This document shows positions 16,570-23,952 of a DNA stretch of 64,000 bases, one piece after another (position 1 is the stretch's first letter; every line of letters begins with the position of its first letter). Origin of the DNA: G963668655 sp963668655. GTDB lineage: Bacteria; Myxococcota_A; SURF-8. The stretch covers positions 806,001-870,000 of the forward strand of contig CAXXPQ010000001.1 in NCBI GenBank assembly GCA_963668655.2, read 5' to 3'. A program made the translations under genes and the position numbers. The notes beneath the pieces are model-generated. The model saw only the letters and a program-made list of their open reading frames with translations, had not been told where the DNA came from and did no database searches.

Positions 16570-17022
16570 ATGATTCCACTCACCTTGAGACAGGCGATTC
16601 GCAACGCCATCGAGGCCGAGGAAGGGGCGGGACGCTTTTACCGCGCCCTGGCCGGACGGTCCGCCGATCCGCAAGTGCGCGAATTCTGCACAAAAATGGC
16701 CTTGCAGGAGGACGAACACGCCGAGCACGTGGAGGCTTTCGGCAAGACCCTGGAGGATCGTCCCATTCCCCGGGAAGCCGACGAAGATACGATCACGGAA
16801 ACGGTTCCGGACTGGACGCTGGACGAGGACGCGAGCCTGGAGGATGTGTTAAAGCACGCCTACCGGGCGGAAGACCGGGTGCGGGCGTATTACGCACTTC
16901 TGGCCGAGGCCCTGGACGGAGACGCCGGGGACTTTTTCCGCAAACTGGCCCACGTCGAGGCGCTGCACGTCCAAGAGGTCGCCCACGCCCTGGAACGGTT
17001 TCGATCGGAAGAGAATTCCTGA
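16570..17022 (+). CDS. Rubrerythrin/ferritin-like diiron protein
   Basis: A 150-residue four-helix protein of the rubrerythrin superfamily, usually linked to peroxide or iron handling in anaerobes and microaerophiles. Two ExxH-type pairs are visible: EEGAGRFYRALA with EDEHAEHVEAF in the first half, and AEDRVRAYYALLAEAL with EALHVQEVAHAL in the second. There is no C-terminal rubredoxin domain with CxxC pairs, so it is not a full rubrerythrin. The ATG at 16570 has AAAGGA about 8 bases upstream; the longer open frame upstream lacks a domain. It stands alone between spoT and a convergent aldo/keto reductase. Confidence 0.8.
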   Translation: MIPLTLRQAIRNAIEAEEGAGRFYRALAGRSADPQVREFCTKMALQEDEHAEHVEAFGKTLEDRPIPREADEDTITETVPDWTLDEDASLEDVLKHAYRAEDRVRAYYALLAEALDGDAGDFFRKLAHVEALHVQEVAHALERFRSEENS

Positions 17023-17038
17023 ACCCGCAGGCTCTTGC

Positions 17039-18016
17039 TTACGAGGCGTTTCGGACCTTCTCGTCCCGCTCTTCCAGCAGGGACGCGACTTTTTCCAGAA
17101 TACCTTCATCGATCCGCGCATCGGCGGCGGGCAGCAGCGGGGCCGCTTGTGCGGGAGCGCGCATGCCCACGATGGCGGAAGTGATTTCCGGGCGGCGCAG
17201 CGTCCAGGCGACGGCGAACTGGGCCGGAGTGAGTCCGGCCTTTTCGGAAAGCGGCCGTAGCGCCTCCACGAATTCCAGATTGGCCTGGAGCCTCGGCGGC
17301 TGAAACTCGGGATTTTTGGTCTTGCGGAAGTCGTCCTCCGGCAGTTGGGCGATGGTTTTCTCCGTGAACTTGCCCGTCAACAGACCGTTCTGCATGGGCG
17401 CATAGGCCACCACGCCGATTTCGTTTTCCGCAGAGAAGGGCAGGATCTCCCGTTCGACTTCCCGGCGCAGCATGGAGTAGGGCGGCTGGAGCGAGTCGAT
17501 GGGCATGATGTTTTGCAGGCGCTTCATCTGGTCCACGTTGAAGTTGGAGACGCCCGCGTGCCGGATCTTGCCTTCCTCCTTCAGGCGCGCCAGTTCCTCC
17601 CAGGCGAACTCGATCTGCTCGTCGGGATTCGGCCAGTGAATCTGGTAGAGGTCGATGACGTCGATGTCCAGGCGGCGCAGGCTGTTTTCGCATTCGGCGC
17701 GCACGGAGTCCGGGCGCAGGTGCCCGGTGACGCGGCGCAGGTCGTCCCAGATCAGGCCGCATTTCGTGGCGATGATGAGGCCGTCCCGGCGTCCCTTGAT
17801 GGCGCGTCCCACCACGGTTTCGGCGTGTCCCAGTCCGTAGACGGCCGCCGTGTCGATCCAGTTGATCCCGCCGTCCAGCGCGGCGTGAATGGTGTTCAGG
17901 CTGGCTTCGTCGTCCTGGGGGCCCCAGCCGAAAAGCCACGGGCCGCCGATGGCCCAGGTGCCGAGTCCCAGCGTGGTCAGTTTCAATCCGCTTCGCCCTA
18001 ATTTGCGTGTTTGCAT
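17039..18016 (-). CDS. Aldo/keto reductase
   Basis: NAD(P)H-dependent TIM-barrel oxidoreductase of 325 residues. The catalytic tetrad is present: Asp in NWIDTAAVYG, Tyr in the same segment, Lys in IIATKCG and His in LYQIHWPNPDE. The N-terminus MQTRKLGRSGLKLTTLGLGTW-like and GVSNF-type segment (HAGVSNFNVDQM) place it in the AKR family that includes general stress and sugar/aldehyde reductases; the substrate cannot be read from sequence. It converges on the rubrerythrin-like gene and has its own promoter. Confidence 0.88.
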   Translation of the reverse strand: MQTRKLGRSGLKLTTLGLGTWAIGGPWLFGWGPQDDEASLNTIHAALDGGINWIDTAAVYGLGHAETVVGRAIKGRRDGLIIATKCGLIWDDLRRVTGHLRPDSVRAECENSLRRLDIDVIDLYQIHWPNPDEQIEFAWEELARLKEEGKIRHAGVSNFNVDQMKRLQNIMPIDSLQPPYSMLRREVEREILPFSAENEIGVVAYAPMQNGLLTGKFTEKTIAQLPEDDFRKTKNPEFQPPRLQANLEFVEALRPLSEKAGLTPAQFAVAWTLRRPEITSAIVGMRAPAQAAPLLPAADARIDEGILEKVASLLEERDEKVRNAS

Positions 18017-18060
18017 GAAGGAATTCTCCCGTTCTTGCGGTTTCCGATTTTCGTTCGGCT

Positions 18061-18088
18061 ATTGTAGCGAAAGAAGAGTGGAATGCAA
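18061..18088 (-). promoter_or_regulatory. Promoter of the aldo/keto reductase gene
   Basis: Minus strand TTGCAT (18083-18088), 16-base spacer, TACAAT (18061-18066), 45 bases upstream of the ATG. The rest of the gap to 18228 shows only short ACGCCGG-like direct repetitions. Confidence 0.55.
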
Positions 18089-18228
18089 TGGCGAAGCCCG
18101 TTCGGGATCGTAGGAAAGCGCTGCAAAGCGTCGATGAACGCAGGAGAACGCCGGAAAACGCCGGAGGAGATGGAAAATACGAGGAATGGTCGAAGTCGAG
18201 GGACGTCGATGGGAAACGACCGGAAGGC

Positions 18229-18552
18229 TCAGCGCTCCGGTTTTTTCCAGCCGCAGGCGTCACAGGAAACGACCTCTCCCGCCAGATTCAGGCCAAGGGT
18301 CTCCGATCCGCGGTTTCCGCAATGCGGGCAGCCGTCTACATGCCGGAGTTCGGCGGTCTCTTCAAGCACGAGAAAACCGTCGAGCAGCGGGAAAATCGGA
18401 ACCATCAGGCCGTTGTCCCATTTCACGTCCAGAATGGGAAATTCCCCTTCCGTGACTTGCAGAATCCGACCCGTCATCCCGGGGGGGACGCCTTCCCGGT
18501 CGTTTGTCATGCGAATTAATTTTATTTTGTCGCCGGTTTTTACTGTCGTCAT
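18229..18552 (-). CDS. DUF4314-domain protein with C-terminal zinc ribbon
   Basis: A 107-residue protein. Residues 1-70 match the DUF4314 pattern (GDKIKLIRMTNDREGVPPGM, then TGRILQV and VKWDNGLMVPIFP). The fold is a small SH3-like beta barrel of unknown function. A C-terminal CPHC...CDAC pair (about residues 81-101) suggests a zinc ribbon that could bind nucleic acid or protein. The start at 18552 is chosen because the open frame upstream is non-conserved hydrophobic sequence in the intergenic region. It is divergent from the XRE regulator gene. Confidence 0.7.
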   Translation of the reverse strand: MTTVKTGDKIKLIRMTNDREGVPPGMTGRILQVTEGEFPILDVKWDNGLMVPIFPLLDGFLVLEETAELRHVDGCPHCGNRGSETLGLNLAGEVVSCDACGWKKPER

Positions 18553-18663
18553 GGATGTTTTCTCTGTATAACCGTTGCTTCCGGGGCTTGTATTTCCGGG
18601 CCTTTCGTCAACAATCCTCCCGATTTCCCGTTTGAGGAGGAAAAAACGGATTATCTTTATAGT

Positions 18664-18704
18664 ATGACATATTATGTCCCTTGTGTAGTGCAAAATTTCT
18701 TGCA
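18664..18704. promoter_or_regulatory. Palindromic operators between DUF4314 and XRE genes
   Basis: A perfect 13-base palindrome GACATATTATGTC (18666-18678) is followed by TGCAA-6 bases-TTGCA (18689-18704). Both sit in the divergent promoter region 30-70 bases upstream of the XRE-type gene, suitable for autoregulation. TATAGT and TATTAT -10-like boxes overlap the first palindrome. Confidence 0.45.
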
Positions 18705-18736
18705 ATGCTTTATGAAGGACTACCTGGAAGGAGCTA

Positions 18737-19147
18737 ATGCCTAGAAATACAAACATATCGAAACCCTATTCCGAATTCGGCGCGCGTCTGCGTCGGAGCC
18801 GCATGGGCCTCGGTTGGTCCCAACTGGATCTATCCATGCGAGCGGAAATCAGTTCCAGTTACCTGGCCGAGCTGGAACGCGGCGGACGCAATCCCTCGCT
18901 GGAAACCATTTTTTCCCTGGCGGCGGCCATGGATATCAGCGCGGGTTTCCTGGTGGACGGGTATCGCTTCGAAGCTCCGGCGGGGCTGGGGCCTCTGGCC
19001 GATATCTGGCCGTCCCTGCAGGAAAGCTCCCGCAGTGCTTTGATTCATCTGGCCTGGCTGTTGTCTCCGGAGGGCGTTCAGGCCGAAAGAGAAAAGATAT
19101 TCAAGGAACAGGGCAAGAAAAGCGGCAGGAAAAGCGGCAGGAAATAA
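18737..19147 (+). CDS. XRE-family helix-turn-helix regulator
   Basis: A 136-residue DNA-binding protein with an N-terminal Cro/C1-type HTH (about residues 12-70: FGARLRRSRMGLGWSQLDLS, SSSYLAELERGGRNPSLETI, FSLAAAMDIS). A GGAAGGAG Shine-Dalgarno precedes the ATG. The C-terminal half has no recognised domain and ends in a lysine-rich repeat KKSGRKSGRK, encoded by a short duplicated AAAAGCGGCAGG. The palindromes in its promoter are candidate operators, and the divergent DUF4314 gene is a candidate target. Confidence 0.85.
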   Translation: MPRNTNISKPYSEFGARLRRSRMGLGWSQLDLSMRAEISSSYLAELERGGRNPSLETIFSLAAAMDISAGFLVDGYRFEAPAGLGPLADIWPSLQESSRSALIHLAWLLSPEGVQAEREKIFKEQGKKSGRKSGRK

Positions 19148-19188
19148 CCCGAAGGCGCAATCGGAACCGATAGGCTTACGGGGATTTC

Positions 19189-19671
19189 CTATTCCTCCAG
19201 ACTCTCCATCCATTCCAGGATCCGATCCCGCACCGCCTCGGGTCGGGCTTTGCCGAAGCCGAAGACGGCCAGCACGCTTTTGACGCTTTCGGGGATTTCG
19301 GTTTCGTCCGCCTTCCGCAGCCAGAATTTGGGCCAGGGGGAATCCTTGTGACCCTCCACGAGAATCAGATCCACGGAAACCGGCAGGCCCGACAGGGCGT
19401 CTTGCAGCCATTCCGTGACGTCCTCGCTCCGTTCCTTTCTCCAGCGTAGAAATCCCTGCGTGGCGTCGTGGGCCAGCACCACCCGGGCGCCGGCGTCGAA
19501 AAAACGCGCGGAATCCTTTCCCGGCTTGTCCACGGTCAGGCGGTGGGCGTCGTGTTTCAACACGGCTGTACGCACACCCCGGGTTTCCAGAAGCGGCAGG
19601 AGCGCCTCGATCAGGGTGGTTTTTCCGGAACCGGAATGGCCGCAGACGGCCAGGATGGGGATGGAATGCAT
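19189..19671 (-). CDS. mobB: Molybdopterin-guanine dinucleotide biosynthesis protein MobB
   Basis: P-loop GTPase adaptor that assists MobA in attaching GMP to molybdopterin for molybdoenzymes. The 160-residue product starts MHSIPILAVCGHSGSGKTTL with a clear Walker A. LKHDAHRL, KDSARFFDAGA and a DLILVEGHKDSPWPKF segment follow, all typical of MobB. The ATG at 19671 has GGAGG at proper spacing; an upstream in-frame start is less likely. No other molybdenum-cofactor gene is adjacent. The promoter region upstream contains the palindromic element at 19694-19856. Confidence 0.92.
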   Translation of the reverse strand: MHSIPILAVCGHSGSGKTTLIEALLPLLETRGVRTAVLKHDAHRLTVDKPGKDSARFFDAGARVVLAHDATQGFLRWRKERSEDVTEWLQDALSGLPVSVDLILVEGHKDSPWPKFWLRKADETEIPESVKSVLAVFGFGKARPEAVRDRILEWMESLEE

Positions 19672-19693
19672 GTTTGCCTCCAAAGTTGGATAA

Positions 19694-19856
19694 GGCAACC
19701 TCTAAAAATCCATATTCCGCTGCGAACGAATCTTTTCGATCCGGATCGTTTTTCCCAATCCTCGACGTATCTGGTGGATATGCCTGCGGTTGGGAAAAAT
19801 GACCGGATCTGAAAATCGTTCGTTCTCGCGACGAATAGCCCTTTTTAGAGGTCGCC
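19694..19856. mobile_element. MITE-like palindromic element with 4-bp target duplication
   Basis: The ends GGCAACCTCTAAAAA (19694) and TTTTTAGAGGTCGCC (ending 19856) are inverted repeats. The match continues inward over about 65 bases per arm, including GATCCGG and TTTTTCCCAA, around a loop of about 30 bases. ATAA flanks both ends directly (19690-19693 and 19857-19860), as a transposition target duplication would. The element is non-coding and sits between the divergent mobB and rsmI genes. No second copy was seen in the window. Confidence 0.65.
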
Positions 19857-19964
19857 ATAACGCGAGACAAGAAATTTTTGCATTTTTCCCCTGCGAATTG
19901 CAAGATGAAGGCCGGTGATCGTTCCTTTTTTCTTTTCCTCGAACCGAAAACCGGGAGCCGTTGT

Positions 19965-20828
19965 ATGAGCGGAACCTTGTACCTCGTGGCCACGCCCATC
20001 GGAAATCTGGAGGATCTAAGCCCCCGGGCGGCGCGGATTCTTAAAGCGGCGCATTGGGTGTGTTGCGAGGACACCCGCCATACGGGCAAACTCCTTCGTC
20101 ACATCGACGCGCATCCCCGCACGCTTTCCGTGCACGAGCACAACGAGCGCGACCGGGTGGACTTCGTGCTGAAGGAGCTTCGGGCGGGACGGGACGTGGC
20201 CCTGGTCTCGGACGCCGGAACGCCGGGGGTGAGCGATCCCGGCTTCGTGCTCGTGCGCGCCCTGCGGGAGGCGGGTTTGAACGTGGTCTCCGTGCCGGGC
20301 CCCAGCGCCGCCGTGACGGCCCTGTCGGCCTCCGGACTGCCAACGGATCGTTTCGTCTTCCACGGTTTTCCCCCGGAGCAGGCGGGGCGGCAGGATCGTT
20401 TTTTCGAGGAGGCCGCCCGGTTGCCCATGACGGGCGTCTTCTATCTCTCGCCCCACAAGGCCGCGAAGCAGCTTACGCGCATGGCCGGGTTCTTCGGGGA
20501 GCGCAAGGCCGTGCTGGCGCGGGAGTTGACGAAACTCTACGAGGAATACCGCACCTCCACGGTGTCGGAACTGGCCCGGGAACTGGCGAAGGAAAAGCCG
20601 CGCGGGGAACTGACTCTGGTGGTGGCGGGGAATGACGACGAAAAGCCCTCCGCCGGAGACGCCGAGGCGCTGCTTGCGGCTCTGCGTGCCGAGGGCCTTT
20701 CCGGTCGCAGCCTGGCGGAAGCGCTCCAGGGCGCGTTGGGCTTGCGCAAAAAAGAAGCCTATCGACTGGCGTTGCGGGAAGACGGAGTTCGGGAGAGCGC
20801 TGGGGAAGACGGCGAGGACGGAAGATGA
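19965..20828 (+). CDS. rsmI: 16S rRNA (cytidine-1402-2'-O)-methyltransferase RsmI
   Basis: Tetrapyrrole-methylase-fold enzyme that 2'-O-methylates C1402 in the ribosomal P site. The 287-residue product starts MSGTLYLVATPIGNLEDLS, has CEDTRHTGKLL, LVSDAGTPGVSDPG and VPGPSAAVTALSASGLPTDR, all RsmI signatures. The C-terminal domain (about 225-287) has the LRKKEAYRLAL helix. The ATG at 19965 has a GGGAG site. Its partner RsmH is encoded in the dcw operon at 12045-12995. The C-terminus is unusually acidic (GEDGEDGR). Confidence 0.94.
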   Translation: MSGTLYLVATPIGNLEDLSPRAARILKAAHWVCCEDTRHTGKLLRHIDAHPRTLSVHEHNERDRVDFVLKELRAGRDVALVSDAGTPGVSDPGFVLVRALREAGLNVVSVPGPSAAVTALSASGLPTDRFVFHGFPPEQAGRQDRFFEEAARLPMTGVFYLSPHKAAKQLTRMAGFFGERKAVLARELTKLYEEYRTSTVSELARELAKEKPRGELTLVVAGNDDEKPSAGDAEALLAALRAEGLSGRSLAEALQGALGLRKKEAYRLALREDGVRESAGEDGEDGR

Positions 20829-20835
20829 AAGGCTT

Positions 20836-20853
20836 TCTCCCGATTTGGGGAGA
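20836..20853 (+). terminator. Possible terminator hairpin after rsmI
   Basis: TCTCCC (20836-20841) pairs with GGGAGA (20848-20853) right after the rsmI stop, but only a broken T stretch follows. It also overlaps the start of the dispersed repeat. Confidence 0.35.
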
Positions 20854-20887
20854 CGTTTCGCTTGATGAAAAGAAAGGGCGTCTTCTC

Positions 20888-21065
20888 GTTTCCTTCCCCG
20901 ACGGAGCCGCCTCGCGTCATGCGGCGCGGAAACCGGGGCGTTAAAGGGTGGCGGTCAAGGCCGCAGCGAGTGGAACGAGCGGAGCACGTTTAGCCTTGAC
21001 GGCCGCACGTGCCCCGGTACAAGCCGGTTGTGACGCGAGCGCTAGCGCAGGAGGAGGAAGGAAAC
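20888..21065. repeat. Large imperfect palindrome (about 74-base arms, 31-base loop)
   Basis: Four blocks on the left arm pair in nested order with the right arm: GTTTCCTTCC with GGAAGGAAAC, CTCGCGTCA with TGACGCGAG, ACCGGGGC with GCCCCGGT, and GTCAAGGC with GCCTTGAC. The middle interblock spacing is symmetric (12 and 12 bases). The loop contains GCAGCGAGTGGAACGAGCGG. It could be a structured RNA or a MITE-like insertion; there is no open reading frame that I support in it. Confidence 0.6.
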
Positions 21066-21140
21066 CCCTTCCTCGATGGTGAGCCTTGTCCGAAAAGATC
21101 TTCCGACTTTTTTCCGGTTACGGGGTGAGAACAAAATGAA
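21054..21140 (+). repeat. Dispersed intergenic repeat, copy 1
   Basis: GGAAGGAAACCCCTTCCTCG and the following roughly 70 bases, including CTTGTCCGAAAA and GGGGTGAGAAC, match 45589-45670 in the same orientation. The upstream portion of the repeat (GGGGAGA...GATGAAA, 20847-20870) is separated from this part here by the large palindrome. Confidence 0.6.
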
Positions 21141-21142
21141 AT

Positions 21143-21197
21143 CCCCCTCCTCGCTGGGCCGAGGAGGGGGTCACGAGTCTCCCCGGGAAGAGGGGAG
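21143..21197 (+). promoter_or_regulatory. Strong hairpins upstream of the PIG-L deacetylase gene
   Basis: CCCCCTCCTCG (21143-21153) pairs perfectly with CGAGGAGGGGG (21160-21170) around CTGGGC. A second CTCCCC...GGGGAG hairpin (21179-21197) follows. No T tract follows, so an ordinary terminator is unlikely. They precede the gene start by 50-100 bases and could be a leader structure. Confidence 0.4.
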
Positions 21198-21244
21198 CTG
21201 ATGAGGGGGTATCCTCAGCCTAGGCGAAACGGGAGGTGCTTGCC

Positions 21245-22057
21245 ATGACGAAAGTCACATTCGAGGGAAAGCGGGTTCTGGTCCTCACAGCCCATGCGGA
21301 CGACTGCGAGTTCTTCGCGGGAGGGCTGGCGGCCAAGATGGCCGCCCGGGGAGCGGAACTGACGGAGGTCATCGCCACGGACAATGGACGGGGCAGTTTC
21401 GAACTGGGCGAAACGGAACTGGTGCGCCGCAGTCGGGAGGAGGAGGCCGAGGCCGCCCGGAGGATCATCGGGAAGAAGGAATTGATTTTCCTGGGTTATC
21501 CGGACGGCTTTCTGGACGAGACGCCCAAGAACGAACTGCGGCGCATCTACATGGAGCAGATTCGGCGCGTACGACCGCATATTTTATTGAGTTTCGATCC
21601 CTTCGCCTCCTTCGAACCTCATCCGGATCATCGCCACGTGGCCATGGCGGCGCTGGAGGCGGCCGGGTTCGCCCACCTGCCCCTGTACCACCCCGAGCAG
21701 ATCGAGGCCGGTTACGCTCCCCACAAAATCGGGCGTTTCTACTGGTTCGCCAAGCACGGCGGGAACGTCAATCACGTAGAGGACATCGGCGACTTCATGG
21801 ACACGAAGCTCGAAAGCCTGCGGGCGCATGAAAGCCAGATGCGCATGACCATCCAAGATCTGCGCCTGTCCATGGAGACAAGCGGGCGGCATCCGGAACT
21901 TTTGCCTCTTTTGGATGTGGACCATTTCGATCCGGCCCTGGACCTGCTGATCCGCACCTGGGCGCGAAGCGTGGCGTCGGAGATGGAGTTCGAATACGGC
22001 GAAGCCTATCGTCTGGAAATCGCCGGGGATCTTCTGGATCAGGTGGGTTCCGTCTGA
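21245..22057 (+). CDS. PIG-L family (LmbE-like) deacetylase
   Basis: Zinc-dependent N-deacetylase fold of 270 residues, the family acting on GlcNAc-type sugars and thiol cofactor precursors. The metal-binding AHADDCEFFAGG (HxDD) near residue 15 and HPDHRHVA (about 125) are present. The start at 21245 is chosen because GGGAGG lies 8 bases upstream; a GTG at 21236 overlaps that site. The 3' end overlaps the convergent flavoprotein gene by 19 bases. The substrate is not readable; the BshB/bacillithiol type is one possibility but no BshA or BshC is nearby. Confidence 0.88.
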   Translation: MTKVTFEGKRVLVLTAHADDCEFFAGGLAAKMAARGAELTEVIATDNGRGSFELGETELVRRSREEEAEAARRIIGKKELIFLGYPDGFLDETPKNELRRIYMEQIRRVRPHILLSFDPFASFEPHPDHRHVAMAALEAAGFAHLPLYHPEQIEAGYAPHKIGRFYWFAKHGGNVNHVEDIGDFMDTKLESLRAHESQMRMTIQDLRLSMETSGRHPELLPLLDVDHFDPALDLLIRTWARSVASEMEFEYGEAYRLEIAGDLLDQVGSV

Positions 22058-22926
22058 AGGCGCTCGGCGATCGTCAGCGCCGCCTGCATGCCGTCGCCCA
22101 TGGCGATGGAGACGTGCCGCATGCTCCCCCGGCAGATGTCGCCCGCCACGAAAAATCCCGCACAGGCCGTTTCGCCGCCCGGTCCACGGCGTTCTATCTT
22201 CACGCTTTCCTCATTCCAGAGAATCTCCGGGGGAGCGGGCTTTCGTCCGATGTGCGCGAAAACATACCGGAATTCGGGCGCGTCGGGCAGATCCTCGCGC
22301 ACCACGCCCGCCTTTCCCGGCCGCCAGACGGGAACGTCGGACCGCAGTACGCGCACCCCGGTATCCTCTGCCGCCGAAATGATGGACGGCAAAGCGCGAG
22401 GCTTTTCGCCGCGATGGACCAGGGTCACCGGGAACCCGGCCTCGGCCAGTTTGCCCGCCTGATCGAAGGCCACGTCGCCGCCGCCGATCACCAGGGTGGG
22501 CGCGGGAGTCTCGGGCGGGTCGTAGCCTGGGCGATAGTGCGGCCGAACGAAGTCCGGCAGGTCCGGAATCGCCGGAGATAGCCCGCAGGCTAGAATCACG
22601 AAATCCGCCGTATATTCATGGGGTTCCGTCTCGATGCGAAAGGGCTCGCCGTTGGTCTTCAGGATGCGCCGTACGCGCTCTTGGGTCAACTGGATTTGGA
22701 AACGTTCCAGGTGACGCCGGAAGAATTCGGCGATGATCCGGCCCGGAGCGCCCTTCGTCGCGGGGGCGAAGTTCTCCACCCGCCAGGCCACGCGAATCAG
22801 TCCGCCCGCCGGTTCCGGAGACAGAATGCGCGGATCCACGCCCATGCGCCGAAGCTGCACGGCCGCCGTGACTCCCGCCGGTCCCGCGCCGACGATCAGC
22901 ACGCGGGTATGGGAAAGGCTCGTCAT
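22039..22926 (-). CDS. Thioredoxin-reductase-like FAD/NAD(P) oxidoreductase
   Basis: A 295-residue two-dinucleotide-fold flavoprotein. The FAD motif VLIVGAGPAGVTAA is at the N-terminus, NAD(P)-binding TLVIGGGDVAFDQA is near residue 145, and the C-terminal FAD-closing motif FVAGDICRG near 260. The CxxC redox pair of true thioredoxin reductases is absent, so it is more like a ferredoxin/flavodoxin-NADP reductase of the TrxR-like group. It starts one base after the isochorismatase stop (TGAAATG), with GGAAGGGAA inside that gene, indicating an operon. Confidence 0.85.
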   Translation of the reverse strand: MTSLSHTRVLIVGAGPAGVTAAVQLRRMGVDPRILSPEPAGGLIRVAWRVENFAPATKGAPGRIIAEFFRRHLERFQIQLTQERVRRILKTNGEPFRIETEPHEYTADFVILACGLSPAIPDLPDFVRPHYRPGYDPPETPAPTLVIGGGDVAFDQAGKLAEAGFPVTLVHRGEKPRALPSIISAAEDTGVRVLRSDVPVWRPGKAGVVREDLPDAPEFRYVFAHIGRKPAPPEILWNEESVKIERRGPGGETACAGFFVAGDICRGSMRHVSIAMGDGMQAALTIAERLQTEPT

Positions 22927-22927
22927 T

Positions 22928-23644
22928 TCATTGGTTCCCTTCCCCGCGAGAAGGCGCGCCGCCCATGTCCGATTCCCCCTCCCGGTTCGCGAACAACTCC
23001 GGCAGTTCCTTTAGGCAGGTCACTCGCCCGAAGCCGTCGGCCATGCCTTCCAGAAGCCGGAAATGCTGCCGGGCGGTCCAGGCCGCCACGGCGTCCGCCG
23101 CCACCAGAGGGAAAAAGCCCATGCCAAAAGCGTCCCGGGCGCTGGTTTCCACGCACAGATGCGCCGTCACGCCCGCGAAAAGTACGGTTCTGACTTCGTT
23201 TTCCCGCAGCCAGGCGAGCAGATCCGGGTTGGAAAAGGCCGAGTAGACGCGTTTGTCGAAAACCGGGGCCTCCGGAACCGCGAGTTCCGCATCCAGTTCC
23301 GAAAAGGGGTCGTCTTCCATGATCCGCCCCCGCCAGAAAGCGGTGAAGGGAAAGCCGTCCTCGTCTTTCGGATGCCGGTGCCGGGTGTGGGCCACGGGCC
23401 AGCCCCATGTTTTGCAGAGTTCGACGAGTTTCCGCCAGTTCGGCCGAAACGCCTCCGCCGAGGGAATCCGCCCCCGGCCGTCCACGGACAGGAAAAAGCG
23501 TTGCAGATCCACCAGCAATAACGCCGCCCGGCCCTTCGGAACGTCCGGAAAACGCCCGCCTCCGGCGCGGATCTCCTCCAGCCAGCGGGCGGCCAGCGCT
23601 TCGGTTTCCCCCGGTTTCGCATAGATTTCCCGACGTTCTCCCAT
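22928..23644 (-). CDS. Isochorismatase-fold cysteine hydrolase
   Basis: A 238-residue member of the isochorismatase superfamily. The triad is visible: Asp in ALLLVDLQRFF, Lys in VFDKRVYSAF and Cys in GVTAHLCVETSARDA, the last with the usual cis-peptide context. Such enzymes hydrolyse amides, ureides or vinyl ethers, and the substrate is not predictable here. The start at 23644 is chosen because the upstream open frame lies in the divergent promoter region. It is co-transcribed with the flavoprotein downstream. Confidence 0.85.
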   Translation of the reverse strand: MGERREIYAKPGETEALAARWLEEIRAGGGRFPDVPKGRAALLLVDLQRFFLSVDGRGRIPSAEAFRPNWRKLVELCKTWGWPVAHTRHRHPKDEDGFPFTAFWRGRIMEDDPFSELDAELAVPEAPVFDKRVYSAFSNPDLLAWLRENEVRTVLFAGVTAHLCVETSARDAFGMGFFPLVAADAVAAWTARQHFRLLEGMADGFGRVTCLKELPELFANREGESDMGGAPSRGEGNQ

Positions 23645-23759
23645 GGCCTTTGCTCGTGTTCCGTTCCTACGATTTCTTCCATGGGAAACGTGCGCCGTTT
23701 CAATCCCCGGTCCAGGACGCGGGGAATCTTCGCGCCGCTTCCCGCCATCGGATTCCGAC

Positions 23760-23788
23760 ACTGTAGCAAAGCCCGCCCGAAGCGGCAA
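23760..23788 (-). promoter_or_regulatory. Promoter of the isochorismatase-flavoprotein operon
   Basis: Minus strand TTGCCG (23783-23788), 17-base spacer, TACAGT (23760-23765), about 115 bases upstream of the ATG. Confidence 0.5.
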
Positions 23789-23846
23789 GCCAAAGACGGT
23801 TTCGGCTGGTGAGGCTTGCGTTGCCCGCCTCTCGCGTGGGAAGTAT

Positions 23847-23875
23847 TTGCGTCGCCTGACGGCTTGGTGTAGGAT
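23847..23875 (+). promoter_or_regulatory. Promoter of the sulfatase-like gene
   Basis: TTGCGT (23847-23852), 17-base spacer, TAGGAT (23870-23875), about 78 bases upstream of the ATG. The 308-base divergent gap holds this and the opposite promoter and nothing else that I see. Confidence 0.45.
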
Positions 23876-23952
23876 GGCCGTCGGTTTCCGAAGGATGTGC
23901 CGGATCGGCGGTGTTTCCGGATTTCTCGTGTTTTCGGAGAGTTGGAGTTGTC

